The notes: generated by a model not told the origin, from the sequence alone. Positions 17,741 to 27,518 are shown, counted from the first letter of the stretch. The stretch is DNA of 59,233 nt from JANLSE01 sp038214135 (GCA_038214135.1 JBBQSD010000022.1:1-59233), one strand, 5' to 3'. Made by a program: numbers and translations.

Positions 17741-18493
17741 ATGGCTGTGATTCTACGCTCCCGCCAACAGATTGAAAAGATGCGTGCTGCTGGCAAACTC
17801 GTCGCACAGACATTTGAACACCTGCGGCCCTATGTTCGCCCTGGCGTTCAAACACGCGAACTCGATAAAATCGCAGAGGACTTTGTCCGCGCTCGCGGAG
17901 CCATTCCCGCCTACAAAGGCTATCGCGGATTCCCAGGAACTCTGTGCATATCGCCCAATAATGTGATCTGCCATGGAATCCCGAGCAGCCATAAACTCAA
18001 GGAAGGCGATATCGTTGGGATCGATATGGGCACCATCCTTGATGGCTGGTTTGGTGATGCCTGTATTACACTCCCTGTTGGCCAGGTTTCAGATGAAACC
18101 CAGCGCCTGCTGACCGTTGCTGAGGAGGCGATGTGGCGTGGTATCCATGCTGCGCGCGGCAACGCCCATATCAACGATATCGGTATTGCTATTCAATCAT
18201 ATGCCGAGGCAAATGGCTTTTCGGTTGTTCGCGAATGGACTGGCCATGGTGTTGGCAATAAGCTGCACGATGAACCAACGGTGTTTCATATCGATAATGG
18301 CAAGCCTGGCCTTCGTTTGCGAGCGAATATGACCTTTACGGTCGAACCGATGATCAATGCTGGCCGACCCGAAACCGTGCTGGATAAAGCCGATGGCTGG
18401 ACTGTCCGTACCGTCGATGGCTCGCTCTCGGCACAGTTCGAACATACCCTGGCAATCACCGATGGCGAACCTGATATCCTAACTCTGCTGTAG
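17741..18493 (+). CDS. map: type I methionine aminopeptidase
   Basis: A 250-residue MetAP removing the initiator methionine. Metal ligands are visible in order: D in GIDMGTILDGWFGD, H in TGHGVGNKLHDEP, E in FTVEPMI and E in AQFEHT. Length is standard for bacterial type I. I used ATG 17741; a GTG 9 nt upstream is also in frame. It stands alone here rather than in a ribosomal-protein operon. Confidence 0.94.
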   Translation: MAVILRSRQQIEKMRAAGKLVAQTFEHLRPYVRPGVQTRELDKIAEDFVRARGAIPAYKGYRGFPGTLCISPNNVICHGIPSSHKLKEGDIVGIDMGTILDGWFGDACITLPVGQVSDETQRLLTVAEEAMWRGIHAARGNAHINDIGIAIQSYAEANGFSVVREWTGHGVGNKLHDEPTVFHIDNGKPGLRLRANMTFTVEPMINAGRPETVLDKADGWTVRTVDGSLSAQFEHTLAITDGEPDILTLL

Positions 18494-18880
18494 GATTTTA
18501 TATTGTAATCGGGTATTGTTTGCGTCCACCATGTCCCGCAGGCTGAAGCCTGCGGCTAGAGTTGATCCGCAACTTGCCGCCGGCTTCAGCCTGCGGATTC
18601 CGAGGGCATCACATTCCCCCTACCCATTGATTTTATCATCGCATACGCCCACCTCCTCCCCACATTCCCGCAACATCCCCACAACATGTTCATGATACAG
18701 TGCGTCATATAGTAAATTATTTAATTCTTAAACGGTACGGGCGCGATATATCGCGCCCCAACACCGCGTATTTAAGTAATCAACATCGGTCATCGTTGTA
18801 TAGAGTGCGGCAGCCCTGCTGCCGCAGCGCAAGCATGGCTTGCCCACGCCAACACTGTAACATTCACTAAAGGAGCGCCA
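18494..18880. repeat. intergenic stretch with five palindromes
   Basis: A 387-bp gap before the beta-oxidation operon, without a gene. It holds CCGCAGGCT-type hairpins at 18536-18555 and 18577-18596, the perfect GGGCGCGATATATCGCGCCC at 18739-18758, and GCGGCAGC and GCGCAAGC hairpins at 18807-18846. The middle (18605-18735) is AT-rich and could hold the operon promoter, but I cannot define one with confidence. Confidence 0.7.
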
Positions 18881-19429
18881 ATGAGCACCCTGACCCCCGC
18901 CGAATACTATGCCACCGTTGTGCCAACACAATACAGTGCCGCAATGGCAAATGCCGACCCAGCCATTCTGGAACAGCCAGAGTTAACTGCCAGCATTACC
19001 ATCGATGGCGAGGGTGGTGGTGTGTTTGGGCTACGAGCCAAGGGCCAGGAATTCGAATATGTGCCTGGTGGCATTGCCGATGCCGATCTTCAAGCCGTTA
19101 TGTTGATTGATGATTGGCGTGTGAGTGTTGAGCATGGTGCGACAGAGGTGTTGATCGATTACATTCAGCGCCGCAAGGTGCAGGTTGCCAAGAGCTTGAA
19201 AGGGAGTGTCACCCTCGAATTAGATCGTGCGGATGGTAGCACCCTGCGAACATCAACGATTTTCGGGCGAGTAACAGAACCAGCGGTAACAATGATGATG
19301 ACCGCGGATGACTATGCGGCGATGTTACGGGGTGAACTCAACGGGCAGATGGCCTTTATGATGGGTCGCCTCAAATTCGAGGGCAGCTTGCCCTTGCTGA
19401 TGGCTATTGGGGCATTAGCAGGAAAGTGA
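18881..19429 (+). CDS. SCP2 sterol-binding domain protein
   Basis: A 182-residue protein with a sterol carrier protein 2 fold, a lipid- or acyl-CoA-binding tunnel. The core is the region around LKGSVTLELDRADG and the C-terminal GQMAFMMGRLKFEGSLPLLM, a common SCP2 ending. It heads a beta-oxidation operon with a 7-bp gap to the next gene, so a role in presenting acyl chains is likely. ATG 18881 has AAAGGAG. Confidence 0.85.
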   Translation: MSTLTPAEYYATVVPTQYSAAMANADPAILEQPELTASITIDGEGGGVFGLRAKGQEFEYVPGGIADADLQAVMLIDDWRVSVEHGATEVLIDYIQRRKVQVAKSLKGSVTLELDRADGSTLRTSTIFGRVTEPAVTMMMTADDYAAMLRGELNGQMAFMMGRLKFEGSLPLLMAIGALAGK

Positions 19430-19436
19430 TGAGTAT

Positions 19437-20537
19437 ATGATCTCATTTACACCAAGCGCGGAGCAGCAGTTAATCATTGAGACGGTGCGGCGATTTGCTG
19501 CCGAGCGATTGCGCCCAGCTGGACACGATGCCGATGAATCGCGTAGCACGCCAGCCGATATTATTGCGCGTGGCTGGGATCTTGGGCTGCTGCCAAGTTC
19601 AATTCCCGAGCGCTACAGTGGCTTCGGCGATGAACACTCAGTTCTCACAGGTACGTTGGCAGCCGAGGAGTTGGGCTGTGGCGATCTGCCGATCTCACTA
19701 TATCTACTGACGCCACATCTATTCGCGATCCCAATATTGCACGCAGGCACCGATCAACAGAAAGAGCATTGGCTACCTATCATTGCCGAGGGTGGCTTTG
19801 CACCCTATACTGCTGCATTGATCGAGCCACGCTGGGATTTCGATCCCAATGCTCTGAGCACAACCGCCACGCTTACTTCAGATGGCGATGGCTATCTGCT
19901 GCACGGCCACAAAGCCTATGTTCCACTCGCCGCCAATGCTCCGGCAATGTTGATCTATGCCCGTGAGGGCGACAGCACCCAGGCTTTCATTGTTGAGCGC
20001 GGTGCTGCTGGATTAACGGTTGCAGAGCGTGAACAGCACATGGGTATTCGTGCCCTGCCAACCTATGATGTCAAGCTTGATGATGTCAAAGTCGACCTAA
20101 ATGCCAAACTCGGCGGACAGGATGGCTGTGATGTCGAGCTGCTGCTTAACTATTCGCGCGTAACCCTTGGGGCATTGGCGATTGGTGTAGCCCGCGGCGC
20201 CTATGAATATGCACTGGATTATGCCAAACAGCGTGAGGCCTTCGGGCGGCCAATCGCGCAGTACCAGGCCGTCGCATTCATGCTGGCCGAAATGGCCATC
20301 GAGATCGAATCGGCTCGTGGGCTTATCTGGGAAGCAGCCTGGACGCTCGACAAAGGCCAGAATGCCTCACGCGCTGCATCGCTGGCCAAACAGTATGCCG
20401 ACGACATGGTGCTGTTTGTGACCGATAGGGCCGTGCAGGTGTTGGGCGGTCATGGCTACATCCGCGAACATCCCGTCGAGCGCTGGTTACGGGAGGGGCG
20501 TGGGTTCTCGACATTTCTTGGCGTAGCGATGATCTAG
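19437..20537 (+). CDS. acyl-CoA dehydrogenase family protein, short and atypical
   Basis: A 366-residue acyl-CoA dehydrogenase homologue. The N-terminal helical domain begins FTPSAEQQLIIETVRRFA. The C-terminal FAD domain carries REAFGRPIAQYQAVAFMLAE and QVLGGHGYIREHPVERWLRE. At the usual catalytic-base position the canonical YEGT is replaced by a sequence ending STFLGVAMI, and the protein stops early. The general base may therefore be absent or lie elsewhere, and this subunit could be a partner of the full-length paralogue 114 bp downstream. Starts 7 bp after the SCP2 gene. Confidence 0.82.
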   Translation: MISFTPSAEQQLIIETVRRFAAERLRPAGHDADESRSTPADIIARGWDLGLLPSSIPERYSGFGDEHSVLTGTLAAEELGCGDLPISLYLLTPHLFAIPILHAGTDQQKEHWLPIIAEGGFAPYTAALIEPRWDFDPNALSTTATLTSDGDGYLLHGHKAYVPLAANAPAMLIYAREGDSTQAFIVERGAAGLTVAEREQHMGIRALPTYDVKLDDVKVDLNAKLGGQDGCDVELLLNYSRVTLGALAIGVARGAYEYALDYAKQREAFGRPIAQYQAVAFMLAEMAIEIESARGLIWEAAWTLDKGQNASRAASLAKQYADDMVLFVTDRAVQVLGGHGYIREHPVERWLREGRGFSTFLGVAMI

Positions 20538-20566
20538 AGTAGTCAGGATTCAGCCCGCACCCCCGG

Positions 20567-20589
20567 CCCCTCTCCCAATGGGAGAGGGG
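20567..20589. repeat. CCCCTCTCCC palindrome
   Basis: Arms CCCCTCTCCCA / TGGGAGAGGGG, between the two acyl-CoA dehydrogenase genes. Confidence 0.75.
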
Positions 20590-20651
20590 AGGCGTAGCAG
20601 GGGTAAGGGCCAAATACTTAGGATTCTGACTCCTAATATGGAGATGGCACT

Positions 20652-21896
20652 ATGATCGATTTTGAACTTCCCACTCCCGTTCAACGCCAGGTGCAATTGA
20701 TCACCATGCTTGGCGAGCAGGTGATGCGCCCTGTGGCCCGCTACTACGATGAACACGAGGGCGAGCGGCCATGGGATTATATCAATATGGTCTGGCAGAC
20801 GGTGAAAACACAGGGTGGCCGGACATTCTCGGTGGAAGAAAAGAACTCGACCGATAAAGAAGGTAAGCCGCGCCCAAAGATTGGCACGCTGCTGGTCGCT
20901 CATACTGTCGAAGCGCTCTCCTGGGGCGATGCTGGCCTATACCTGGCGACACCTGGATCGGCGCTTGGCGGTGCTGCCGTTGATGCAACCGGCACATCCG
21001 AGCAGAGGGAGCGCTTTCTTAAGCGCTTCTCCGAGGGCGAGCCGAAATGGGCTGCAATGGCCATGACCGAGCCGCAAGCCGGTTCGGATACTGCCGCGAT
21101 CCGCACCAGCGCACGCCTTTCCGATGATCGCGAAGAATGGATTCTGAATGGCGAGAAAATCTTCGTGACGGGCGGGCTGATGTCGGCGAAGGACTCACCG
21201 GGCTTCGTGGTTGTCTGGGCAACTGTCGATCCATCGGCGGGGCGGGCCGGTATGAAGCCCTTTGTTGTCGAATCCGGCACACCAGGGATGACGGTCGCCA
21301 AGCTCGAACACAAACACGGGATCCGCGCCTCCGATACGGCATCGCTGCTGTTCAAGGATTGCCGCATTCCCTTCGATAATATCCTTGGCAGCCCGGAAGT
21401 TCAGGGTGCCACCAAAGGGTTCAAGGGTGCCATGAAAACCTTCGATGCCACCCGCCCGCTTGTGGCCGCATCGGCACTTGGCATCACCCGTGCAACCCTA
21501 GAATTCACCGCGCAATACCTGAAAGATCGCGGCGTCAAGGTTCGCTATGGCATCCCACTCCATCAGCAGACGGCGATTGAGCGCGATTTGATCAACATGG
21601 AAGCACAGCATCGCGCCGCCTGGTTGTTGGTGCTCAAGGCCGTCAGCAAAATGGATGCTGGCCTGGAGAATTCACTCGAAGCATCGATGAGCAAGGTCAA
21701 GGCGGGTGCGGTCGCCAACTATGTCGCCCAGAAGGCCGTTGAATTGCTTGGGCCAGAGGGCTATTCGTGTAAGCTGCTGGTGGAAAAGTGGATGCGTGAT
21801 GCCCGAATCAACGATATCTATGAGGGCACTGGCCAGATCAACCGGCTGGTCGTCGCACGGCGATTACTGGGGTATACTAGTAAAGAGCTACGCTAG
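20652..21896 (+). CDS. acyl-CoA dehydrogenase
   Basis: A 414-residue flavoprotein for the first step of beta-oxidation. AMTEPQAGSDTAAIRTSARL is the FAD/substrate signature. The catalytic glutamate is in NDIYEGTGQINR near the C-terminus. ATG 20652 is preceded by TGGAGAT. It is co-directional with the SCP2, hydroxyacyl-CoA dehydrogenase and thiolase genes. Confidence 0.93.
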   Translation: MIDFELPTPVQRQVQLITMLGEQVMRPVARYYDEHEGERPWDYINMVWQTVKTQGGRTFSVEEKNSTDKEGKPRPKIGTLLVAHTVEALSWGDAGLYLATPGSALGGAAVDATGTSEQRERFLKRFSEGEPKWAAMAMTEPQAGSDTAAIRTSARLSDDREEWILNGEKIFVTGGLMSAKDSPGFVVVWATVDPSAGRAGMKPFVVESGTPGMTVAKLEHKHGIRASDTASLLFKDCRIPFDNILGSPEVQGATKGFKGAMKTFDATRPLVAASALGITRATLEFTAQYLKDRGVKVRYGIPLHQQTAIERDLINMEAQHRAAWLLVLKAVSKMDAGLENSLEASMSKVKAGAVANYVAQKAVELLGPEGYSCKLLVEKWMRDARINDIYEGTGQINRLVVARRLLGYTSKELR

Positions 21897-21928
21897 TAGT
21901 CCGTCATCGCTGATCTGAACCATCGTAC

Positions 21929-21948
21929 GGGCGCGATATATCGCGCCC
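21929..21948. repeat. perfect palindrome GGGCGCGATATATCGCGCCC
   Basis: Identical to the copy at 18739-18758, including the flanking TACGG and CCCC. It lies between the acyl-CoA dehydrogenase and hydroxyacyl-CoA dehydrogenase genes. Confidence 0.85.
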
Positions 21949-22020
21949 CTGCGCCAGGCTTTATCATCACAGTATCGTTGACAGACGACTAGCCAATCTA
22001 CGGTCAAGGGAGACCAATGT

Positions 22021-24459
22021 ATGTCACATACGATCAGAACCATCAAGAAGGTAGCGGTGATTGGCGCGGGAACAATGGGTGGCGGGATCGCGGCCCACTG
22101 CGCCAACGCCGGTCTGCCGGTTGTGTTGCTGGATATTGTACCAACGACACTGACACCCGAAGAACAGGCCAAGGGGCTAACCCTTGAGTCGAAGGCGGTT
22201 CGCAATCGGATCATCAATACTGGCCTGGAGCGGATCAAGAAATCGCGTCCAGCTGCGTTGTTCACGCCAGAACGAGCCAATCTGATCACGACCGGCAATC
22301 TGGAGGATAATCTTGATCTGATTGCCGATGCCGATTGGATTGTGGAAGTGATTGTCGAGCAGCTCGAACCAAAGCGCGATCTGATGGCGCGGATTGAGCA
22401 GGTTCGCAAACCCGGCAGCATTGTTTCCTCGAATACCAGTGGCATCCCGATTGGTTCGATTGCCGATGGCCGTTCTGAAGAATTCCGCCAGCACTTTCTT
22501 GGCACCCACTTCTTCAACCCACCGCGCTACCTGTATCTGCTGGAAGTCATCCCGACTGTCGATACATCCCTGGAAGCGACGGCAACCATCACCCATTTTG
22601 CAGAACAGCAGCTCGGCAAGGGTGTCGTGATCTGCAAGGATCGCCCGAATTTCATTGGGAATCGGGTGTTTAGCTATTCCGGGCAGATCGCCGTCAACTA
22701 TGCGATTGAACATGGCTTCAGTGTTGAAGAAGTCGATAATCTGACCGGCGAGTTGATTGGCTACCCGAAGACGGCGACATTCCGGCTGATCGATCTGGTT
22801 GGACTCGATGTGATGCTGCATGTCAACCGCAATCTGTATGCGGCGGTACCGAATGATGAGGAGCGTGAGTCATTCAAGATCGCGCCAGCACTGGACGAAA
22901 TGGCCAAGCGTGGTTGGCTTGGCAATAAGGCCAAGATCGGCTTCTACAAAGAGGTTCGGGGTGCCAGTGGCCGTGAGTTCTGGGCACTTAATCTGCAGAC
23001 GATGGAGCACGAGGCTCCGAAGAAGGTTCGCTTCGATCTGGTTGGCAAGGCCCGCAAGATCGATGATGTACGCGAGCGCCTACGTTTCATCATCGAGAAT
23101 GCTAGTATAGATCGTTCCGGCCAACTGCTGAGCGAAATTATTCTCAAGACAATCGCCTATGCTGCACGGCGCATTCCCGAGATTAGTGATCGACTGATCG
23201 ATGTTGACCGAGCTATGCGCTGGGGTTTTGGCCAACAACTCGGCCCGTTCGAGGTCTGGGATGCGTTGGGTGTTCGCAAGACCGCCGATCTGATGAAACA
23301 ACGCGGGATCGCCGTGGCACCCTGGGTCGAAGAAATGCTCAACCAGGGGGTTGAGTCGTTCTATCGCAGTGAACACGGGCGCGTCACCGGCTACTATGAT
23401 CTACCGCATCATCGTTATGTCCACCTTGAGCTACCCGATCAGGTGATCTCGCTGAATGATTTGCGGGCACAGGGCCGTGAGCTTGTGCGTGGCCCAAGCG
23501 CCAGTATTCTGTATCTGGGCGATGGCGTATTGTGCCTCGAATTCCATTCAAAGGTCAATGCAATCGATCCATTGATCACCGAGACTGCCACACAAGCTCT
23601 GCATATGTTGAACAGTGATGACCGCTGGGTCGGTATGGTGATCGGCAATCAGGCCCAGGATTTCTGTGCTGGTGTCAATCTAGCACTATTGGCGATGGCC
23701 GTCGCCAGTGGGCAGACCGACCAGGCATACCAGTTTGGCAAAGGCACTCAGGATCTGTTCCAGGCCATTCGAATGAGCCAGAAGCCAATTGTTGCTGCGC
23801 CATATGGCCGCGTTCTGGGCGGTGGTGTCGAAATCTGTCTGGCAGCGGCACGGCGGGTCGCGGCAGCCGAAACCTACATGGGTCTTGTTGAATTGGGTGT
23901 CGGGCTGATTCCTGGCTGGGGTGGTTGTAAAGAATTCCTGCGGCGGCATGTCTCGCGGCATATGCATGTTGGCCACGATGCCGATGCGCTGCCATATCTG
24001 CGGCAGGTGTTCGAGACGATAGCGACGGCGAAAGTCAGCGAGAGTGCCGAACAGGCCAAGCAACTTGGTTATCTGGATGAGGGCGACCGGATCGTGATGA
24101 ACCGCGAGCATCTTATTTATGCGGCCAAGGAAGAAGTGCTGGCGTTGATCAAAGAGGGCTACACGCCACCACCACCAGGCGGCGAGCCGATCTATGCGAT
24201 TGGCAAGCGCGGGCTTGGCGCGATCAACAGCATGTTACATGGCATGCAATTGGGCGGTTATATCAGTGAGTATGATCACAAACTGGCGCGGGCATTGGCG
24301 CGGGCATTGTGTGGCGGCGATCTCAGCAGCCCGCAGTGGGTCAGCGAACAATATATTCTGGATCTGGAGCAGGAAGAAGCCATGCGCTTGGCTATCGAGC
24401 CGAAGACCCAAGAACGGATCATGCACACACTACAAACCGGCAAGCCACTGCGGAATTAG
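22021..24459 (+). CDS. bifunctional 3-hydroxyacyl-CoA dehydrogenase/enoyl-CoA hydratase (FadN-like)
   Basis: An 812-residue enzyme with the dehydrogenase first and the crotonase last, the order of FadN rather than FadB. The NAD motif is VAVIGAGTMGGGIAAHCANAG at the N-terminus. HFFNPPRYLYLLEVIPT carries the catalytic His region. The crotonase part has DFCAGVNLALL, GGGVEICLAA and MGLVELGVGLIPGWGG, with the two catalytic glutamates in the last two motifs. Together with the neighbouring thiolase it completes a beta-oxidation cycle. ATG 22021 follows GGGAGA. Confidence 0.94.
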   Translation: MSHTIRTIKKVAVIGAGTMGGGIAAHCANAGLPVVLLDIVPTTLTPEEQAKGLTLESKAVRNRIINTGLERIKKSRPAALFTPERANLITTGNLEDNLDLIADADWIVEVIVEQLEPKRDLMARIEQVRKPGSIVSSNTSGIPIGSIADGRSEEFRQHFLGTHFFNPPRYLYLLEVIPTVDTSLEATATITHFAEQQLGKGVVICKDRPNFIGNRVFSYSGQIAVNYAIEHGFSVEEVDNLTGELIGYPKTATFRLIDLVGLDVMLHVNRNLYAAVPNDEERESFKIAPALDEMAKRGWLGNKAKIGFYKEVRGASGREFWALNLQTMEHEAPKKVRFDLVGKARKIDDVRERLRFIIENASIDRSGQLLSEIILKTIAYAARRIPEISDRLIDVDRAMRWGFGQQLGPFEVWDALGVRKTADLMKQRGIAVAPWVEEMLNQGVESFYRSEHGRVTGYYDLPHHRYVHLELPDQVISLNDLRAQGRELVRGPSASILYLGDGVLCLEFHSKVNAIDPLITETATQALHMLNSDDRWVGMVIGNQAQDFCAGVNLALLAMAVASGQTDQAYQFGKGTQDLFQAIRMSQKPIVAAPYGRVLGGGVEICLAAARRVAAAETYMGLVELGVGLIPGWGGCKEFLRRHVSRHMHVGHDADALPYLRQVFETIATAKVSESAEQAKQLGYLDEGDRIVMNREHLIYAAKEEVLALIKEGYTPPPPGGEPIYAIGKRGLGAINSMLHGMQLGGYISEYDHKLARALARALCGGDLSSPQWVSEQYILDLEQEEAMRLAIEPKTQERIMHTLQTGKPLRN

Positions 24460-24479
24460 GGTGATTGCCCTCACCCCAA

Positions 24480-24502
24480 CCCTTCTCCCAGTGGGAGAGG
24501 GG
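24480..24502. repeat. CCCTTCTCCCA hairpin
   Basis: Arms CCTTCTCCCA / TGGGAGAGGG between the FadN-like and thiolase genes. Third copy of this family. Confidence 0.7.
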
Positions 24503-24529
24503 CGTAACGGTTCTTAAGGAGAATAGATC

Positions 24530-25708
24530 ATGCACGATGCTGTTATCGTCTCTGCTGCTCGTACTGCTGTGGGGAAGGCACCGCGTGGCACTCTGCGCGA
24601 GACGCTTCCAACCGACATGGCAGCAGCTGTCATCAAGGCGGTAGTTGAGCGCGCTCCCGGGCTCGATCTCAAAACGATCGATGATGTGATTATGGGCTGT
24701 GCTATGCCCGAAGCCGAACAGGGCTTGAATGTGGCACGGATTGCGCTATTGCGGGCCGGGCTGCCAATCGAAGTGCCAGGGCAGACGGTCAACCGCTTCT
24801 GTTCATCTGGCCTACAGACCATTGCACTTGGCGCACAACAGATCATGGCAGGTATGGGTGAGGTAATTGTGGCAGGCGGGGTGGAAAGCATGAGCCTGGT
24901 TCCGATGACCGGCCATCGCTATGCACCCGATCCAGAGATGGTTGAGATCAGCCCGGATGTGTACCTTGGCATGGGCCTCACAGCCGAGAATGTCGCCAAG
25001 CGCTATGGCGTCAGCCGTGCGGATCAGGATGCCTTTGCGCTACGCTCGCACAAGCGGGCGATCAAAGCGATTATGGATGGCAAATTCAGCGACGAAATCG
25101 TCCCACTCGAGGTCAAACGGGTCTGGTTTGAGGGTGGGCATCGCCACGAGGCCAACACAACATTTGCGATTGATGAGGGACCACGGCGCGATACTTCGGC
25201 GGAGGCATTGGCCGGGCTGCGGCCCGTCTTCGCGGTGCAGGGCAGCGTCACCGCTGGCAATTCCTCGCAAACCAGTGATGGCGGGGCGGCAGTGTTGCTG
25301 ATGAGCCGTGAGAAGGCCGATGCACTGGGGCTGAAACCACTGGCGCGCTTTGTTTCATTTGCGGTGGCTGGTGTTCGGCCAGATGAGATGGGCATTGGCC
25401 CGATTGCCGCAGTACCAAAGGCGCTCAAGCAGGCTGGCCTGAGCATGGCCGATATCGATCTTGTTGAGCTGAATGAGGCATTTGCTGCACAGGCATTGGC
25501 CGTTATTCGGGCGCTGGAGATCGATGAGGAGAAGGTCAATGTCAATGGTGGCGCAATTGCACTTGGCCATCCGCTTGGCTGTTCGGGAGCCAAACTCACC
25601 GTCCAGATTCTGCATGAACTGGAGCGGCGTGATGGCCGTTATGGGCTGGTGACAATGTGTATTGGTGGCGGAATGGGTGCCGCTGGCATTTTCGAGCGGC
25701 TCTCATAG
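24530..25708 (+). CDS. acetyl-CoA C-acyltransferase (thiolase)
   Basis: A 392-residue thiolase for the last step of beta-oxidation. The acyl-accepting cysteine is in VNRFCSSGLQT near residue 90. The His is in NGGAIALGHPLGCSGA and the second Cys in MCIGGGMGAAG at the C-terminus. ATG 24530 is preceded by AAGGAG. It is the last gene of the operon, and two strong hairpins follow. Confidence 0.95.
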   Translation: MHDAVIVSAARTAVGKAPRGTLRETLPTDMAAAVIKAVVERAPGLDLKTIDDVIMGCAMPEAEQGLNVARIALLRAGLPIEVPGQTVNRFCSSGLQTIALGAQQIMAGMGEVIVAGGVESMSLVPMTGHRYAPDPEMVEISPDVYLGMGLTAENVAKRYGVSRADQDAFALRSHKRAIKAIMDGKFSDEIVPLEVKRVWFEGGHRHEANTTFAIDEGPRRDTSAEALAGLRPVFAVQGSVTAGNSSQTSDGGAAVLLMSREKADALGLKPLARFVSFAVAGVRPDEMGIGPIAAVPKALKQAGLSMADIDLVELNEAFAAQALAVIRALEIDEEKVNVNGGAIALGHPLGCSGAKLTVQILHELERRDGRYGLVTMCIGGGMGAAGIFERLS

Positions 25709-25790
25709 GTTGCCCTCGCCCCTGGCCTCTCAGGTGTAGGGAGGTTTTTGGTCGAAGGCGTCCTGCTACGCTTTTCCCCCTCTCCCCCAG

Positions 25791-25871
25791 CCCCTCCCCC
25801 ACAGGTGGGGTGGGGAGGGGCGCACAGGGTTTGCAAGAGGTCAATCCCCTCGCCCCGGCGTGGGCGAGGGG
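25791..25871. repeat. two GC-rich hairpins in the convergent thiolase/bchZ gap
   Basis: CCCCTCCCCCAC / GTGGGG-TGGGGAGGGG at 25791-25820 and CCCCTCGCCC / GGGCGAGGGG at 25846-25871. They separate convergent operons and may serve as a bidirectional transcript end, although no T-tract is present. Confidence 0.65.
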
Positions 25872-25888
25872 GCAGGGGGAGTAGTTCG

Positions 25889-27400
25889 CTAGCGTACCGC
25901 ACTGCTTGCCAACGCCTCTTCGACCAGATCCAGCCCAACCACCTTCAATCCCCGTTGGCGAGCCAGCGTCTCAACCTGCATCTGCAACTGGCGGCTGGCC
26001 GAGATTCGCGGAATGAATGGCAGCTTTTCCAGCGCATCATCGAGAACCTGTTTGGCATCCGCATCCCATTGCAGATTACCGGGTGCCTCGGTTTGTGGCC
26101 CACCTGATCCATTTGAACTCCCTGGCCCAGCGACTGCCTTTGCGCCACCGGCATAGGCGGCATCGACGGGTAGGAAGTTGAACAGCACGTTATACAGGCC
26201 GTTCATGATTTCCTGGATCAGATAGACTGCGCCACGAAAGCCGACAAATGGGGTACCAACCGAGCGCCGCACCACCGCACCAGGAAATGCCGATGGCAGG
26301 AAGGTTGTGAACTTCGCACCAGCTTCTGCCAGATAGATGCGTTCGTTGACCGACCCAAACACGAAGGCTGGCGCGCGTTTATGCAATAGCTGGCGCACCC
26401 CTTCGTTATCCAGATCACCGGGGCGCAATGGGCGGCTAGTGACGAAGGCAATCGGCATACCCAATTCCTCACCGAGGAAGCGAGCAATACCCTCGGCGTG
26501 TGCGCGGCCAGCAACGATCCCAATATCGGTGGTTCCGAACCAATCGCCCTGCGGCCCGCGCCAGAGATCCCACACAGCGCTGAGTGTGGTCTTCTTTTCG
26601 TGGGCAATGAATGCCTCAGCCTGTTCCGATGTGCCGAGTAACTCGCCCAATGCCCGAACAAAGGTGATTGTATCGCGCATCCCAAATGGTGAAAGCAGGG
26701 TTGGTTGGCCCAATTCTGCCGCCAGTCCCTGCCCAAATTCCTTGAACAGCACAATATTGATTTGTGCCGCCGCCAGCCGTGGCGTATCGGAGAGGTTCGA
26801 TTCGAATGGGTAGACCATGTTGATCCTGCCACCCGCACCGGCGATCAGCCGCTTCAGTTCCGATAGATCCGAAGGAGCATTGAAACATCCATAGGTTGGG
26901 CCAATAATATTGACCGTGCCTGGTTCTATCTGAACATCGGCGGCGTGCGGCTTGCCATACTGTTCCCACAACCAGCGCAGCACCCGATCGCGGCCAGCCC
27001 ATTCATCTTCGGCCAGCGAATTGCTGTAATAGAATGTCGTACCCGGCTGAAGCTGCGAGATCAGGTTGGTCAGATCCGAGCCGATCATCTCGCTCTCAGC
27101 CGTCGAAACCAGGATCAGATGCTTGCCTGCCAGCACGCCTGTATCGCGCAAGCCCTCGTAGGTCAGCTTGACCTTACCAGCCGTTCCATGGCCGCCAACC
27201 TCGCGTTCGGTGATTGTAGATGGCGTTATATTCTCAATATGCGGAATTGAGTCGGTATAATCCGGCACTGCTGTTGCAACAAGATTAAAGCAACCAACTG
27301 GTGCATCGCAGATAACGTGGACATCCGGCATGGCGCACATCGTCCATACGGCTGCCCAGTAGCCACTTGAGTCGGAGAGATCGCGAATAAGGGTTGGCAT
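25889..27400 (-). CDS. bchZ: chlorophyllide a reductase subunit Z
   Basis: A 503-residue nitrogenase-like catalytic subunit of chlorophyllide a oxidoreductase, which reduces ring B (C7-C8) in bacteriochlorophyll a synthesis with BchY and the iron protein BchX. Family marks are HVICDAPVGCFNLVATAVPD near the N-terminus and GPTYGCFNAPSDLSELKRL in the middle. ATG 27400 has GAGGA upstream. It is the last gene of the bchF-C-X-DUF169-orf60-Y-Z operon and is separated from bchY by 118 bp with two strong hairpins. Confidence 0.93.
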   Translation of the reverse strand: MPTLIRDLSDSSGYWAAVWTMCAMPDVHVICDAPVGCFNLVATAVPDYTDSIPHIENITPSTITEREVGGHGTAGKVKLTYEGLRDTGVLAGKHLILVSTAESEMIGSDLTNLISQLQPGTTFYYSNSLAEDEWAGRDRVLRWLWEQYGKPHAADVQIEPGTVNIIGPTYGCFNAPSDLSELKRLIAGAGGRINMVYPFESNLSDTPRLAAAQINIVLFKEFGQGLAAELGQPTLLSPFGMRDTITFVRALGELLGTSEQAEAFIAHEKKTTLSAVWDLWRGPQGDWFGTTDIGIVAGRAHAEGIARFLGEELGMPIAFVTSRPLRPGDLDNEGVRQLLHKRAPAFVFGSVNERIYLAEAGAKFTTFLPSAFPGAVVRRSVGTPFVGFRGAVYLIQEIMNGLYNVLFNFLPVDAAYAGGAKAVAGPGSSNGSGGPQTEAPGNLQWDADAKQVLDDALEKLPFIPRISASRQLQMQVETLARQRGLKVVGLDLVEEALASSAVR

Positions 27401-27420
27401 CGTTGGTCCTCAACTATTGG

Positions 27421-27483
27421 GGAGGTATGGAGCCTCCATACCTCCATAGTTGGGGTGTGGGGCAGCCTCGCTGCACACCCCAA
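27421..27483. repeat. intercistronic double hairpin between bchY and bchZ
   Basis: A near-perfect palindrome at 27421-27445 (12-bp arms GGAGGTATGGAG / CTCCATACCTCC, 1-nt centre) is followed by a second stem at 27450-27483 (arms TTGGGGTGTG / CACACCCCAA, plus an inner CAGC/GCTG). The gap is unusually long for genes encoding two subunits of one enzyme. Confidence 0.8.
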
Positions 27484-27518
27484 CCATCGGGGTATCAGGT
27501 TCACTTGAACCAAAAAAT

